Assembly: GCA_963849485.1 (NCBI GenBank) | Contig: CAWKIF010000027.1 | Span: 1-14,183, forward strand | Reading direction: 5' to 3' | DNA length: 14,183 nt | DNA from: CAVTWJ01 sp963849485 | GTDB taxonomy: Bacteria > Oederibacteriota > Muellerivitia > Muellerivitales > Muellerivitaceae | In this document: piece after piece, positions 13,154-14,183 of the stretch | How the letters are laid out: every line of letters begins with the position of its first letter | How positions within the stretch are numbered: position 1 is the first letter of the stretch | The notes under the pieces: model-generated | Told to the model about the DNA's origin: nothing | The model's input: the letters and a program-made list of their open reading frames with translations, nothing else | Database searches by the model: none | Made by a program: the position numbers and the translations under genes

Positions 13154-14183
13154 CTAGAGTTTAAGCCCCTTCTGGATGTCAAAGGATGCCTTGGCGCTTT
13201 TCTTCTCGTGTTTTAAGAGAAGCTTGTTTACGGCGTTGAGATAAGCCTTAGCGGACGCCTCGATGACGTCAGTGGAAACCCCGTGGCCATTGGCCTCATC
13301 GCCATTAACCGACACGGTCACCGTAACTTCGCCCTGGGCGTCCCGCCCCTGCGTAAGCGCCTTGAGGGAGTAGTTCTCAAGCTTCCCCTTGAATCCGCTT
13401 GCCCGATCGATGGCGTTGAAAACCGCGTCGACGGGACCGTCCCCGGTTGAGGCCTCTTCAACCACCTTCTCGCCCTTTTTGAGCCGGAGCGTGGCCGTAG
13501 GGAGGGTTGTGGTACCCGCCGAAGTGTGCAGGTAGGTGAGTTGATACTGGTTGGAGGTCGAATCCATTTTTTCTTCGATCAGGGCCTCGATATCCTCGTC
13601 ATAGACACCCTTCTTCTTGTCCGCCAGGTCCTTGAACCTTGTGAAAAGCGCGTCGATGGCTTCGGTGGAGAGGTTGTAGCCGAGGTCTTCCAGCCTTTTG
13701 CTGAAGGCATGGCGGCCCGAATGCTTGCCCAGAACCAGGCGGCTTTCGGGCACCCCGATCTCCTGGGGAGTCATAATCTCGTAGGTCTGGCGGTATTTGA
13801 GGATCCCGTCCTGGTGGATGCCGCTCTCGTGGGCGAAAGCGTTGTTGCCCACGATGGCTTTGTTGGGTTGCAGGATAAAACCCGTCAGTGTCGAGACCAA
13901 GCGGCTGGTCTTGAAGATTTCCCTGGTATTGATCCCAGTTTGGTAGGGATAGAGATCGTTACGGGTCTTCAAGACCATGACGATCTCCTCCAAGCTGGCG
14001 TTCCCCGCCCTTTCCCCGATACCGTTAATGGTGCATTCCACCTGCCGGGCGCCGTTTCTTATGGCCGAAAGCGAGTTCGCAACCGCCAACCCCAGGTCAT
14101 TGTGGCAGTGAACGGACAATACCGCCTTGTTGATGTTGGGCACCCGATTCTTCAAGGTCGCCACCATATGGCCGTATTCGGTG
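13154..14183 (-). CDS. leuA: 2-isopropylmalate synthase, N-terminus outside window
   Basis: Condenses 2-oxoisovalerate with acetyl-CoA, the first committed step to leucine. The last ~343 residues are visible; the frame is open to the right edge (TEYGHMVATL precedes the first internal Met), so ~170 N-terminal residues are missing. The metal-binding HxH is in SVHCHNDLGLAVANS; further catalytic-barrel motifs are GIGERAGNA and NNAFAHESGIHQDG. LGKHSGRHAF begins the linker, and the C-terminal regulatory domain that binds leucine (from about LHTSAGTTTLP to the end) is complete, so the enzyme should be feedback-inhibited. It ends in TAG 13156-13154, 69 bp upstream of leuB. Homocitrate and citramalate synthases are related, but the tie to leuB supports LeuA. 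Confidence 0.96.
   Translation of the reverse strand, partial: TEYGHMVATLKNRVPNINKAVLSVHCHNDLGLAVANSLSAIRNGARQVECTINGIGERAGNASLEEIVMVLKTRNDLYPYQTGINTREIFKTSRLVSTLTGFILQPNKAIVGNNAFAHESGIHQDGILKYRQTYEIMTPQEIGVPESRLVLGKHSGRHAFSKRLEDLGYNLSTEAIDALFTRFKDLADKKKGVYDEDIEALIEEKMDSTSNQYQLTYLHTSAGTTTLPTATLRLKKGEKVVEEASTGDGPVDAVFNAIDRASGFKGKLENYSLKALTQGRDAQGEVTVTVSVNGDEANGHGVSTDVIEASAKAYLNAVNKLLLKHEKKSAKASFDIQKGLKL

Overview
The window reads as two unlike pieces joined near position 3,165-3,172. The right-hand ~11 kb (3,168-14,183) is compact, GC-rich bacterial chromosome with clean reading frames. The left ~3.17 kb has a different set of genes, and several of its coding regions stay readable only by switching frame, mostly as if single bases had been lost in or beside short homopolymers. 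No rRNA, tRNA, CRISPR array, transposase or integrase was seen.

Left piece. The 5' end of a secreted alpha/beta-hydrolase-like gene (minus) runs off the left edge. Diverging from it is a frameshifted gene for a receiver-like domain plus coiled coil (plus). Converging on that are a frameshifted short-chain dehydrogenase and a small protein with leucine-rich-variant-like repeats (both minus). Upstream of these two is a strong minus-strand promoter (TTGACA, 17 bp, TATTAT) whose spacer carries a TAGACC-N4-GGTCGA box of the type bound by TetR-family repressors. No tetR gene is present. Next come a perfect 13-bp hairpin and the C-terminal end of an unrecognised protein, which abuts the junction.

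Right piece, reading leftwards from the middle. An apparent operon runs from a promoter at about 7,947: a DUF2723/TMEM260-like membrane protein with C-terminal TPRs, truA (4-nt overlap, TTG start), a small polytopic membrane protein (4-nt overlap), and a UbiD-family decarboxylase cut off after about 367 of some 490 residues at the junction. Diverging across a ~0.43 kb AT-rich spacer is a CBS-pair/GGDEF diguanylate cyclase (plus). It converges with tpx (thiol peroxidase), which has its own terminator. Then come asd (aspartate-semialdehyde dehydrogenase, archaeal/fungal-type active site) with its own promoter and terminator, a secreted Thr/Pro-rich protein with a FlgD-like Ig domain, leuB, a strong leuA-leuB intergenic hairpin, and leuA, which runs off the right edge.

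Metabolically the right piece covers leucine synthesis (leuA, leuB), the aspartate branch point (asd), peroxide defence (tpx), c-di-GMP signalling, tRNA pseudouridylation and perhaps quinone synthesis (UbiD). The Thr-Pro-spaced FlgD-like secreted protein, the DUF2723-TPR protein and the type of asd recall poorly cultured lineages such as Elusimicrobia, Omnitrophica or FCPU426-like bacteria. That placement is a guess from gene style. The origin of the left piece cannot be told from the sequence. I found no convincing undescribed multi-gene system; the most notable features are the junction, the indel-rich left piece, the regulated promoter without its regulator, and the leuA-leuB hairpin.
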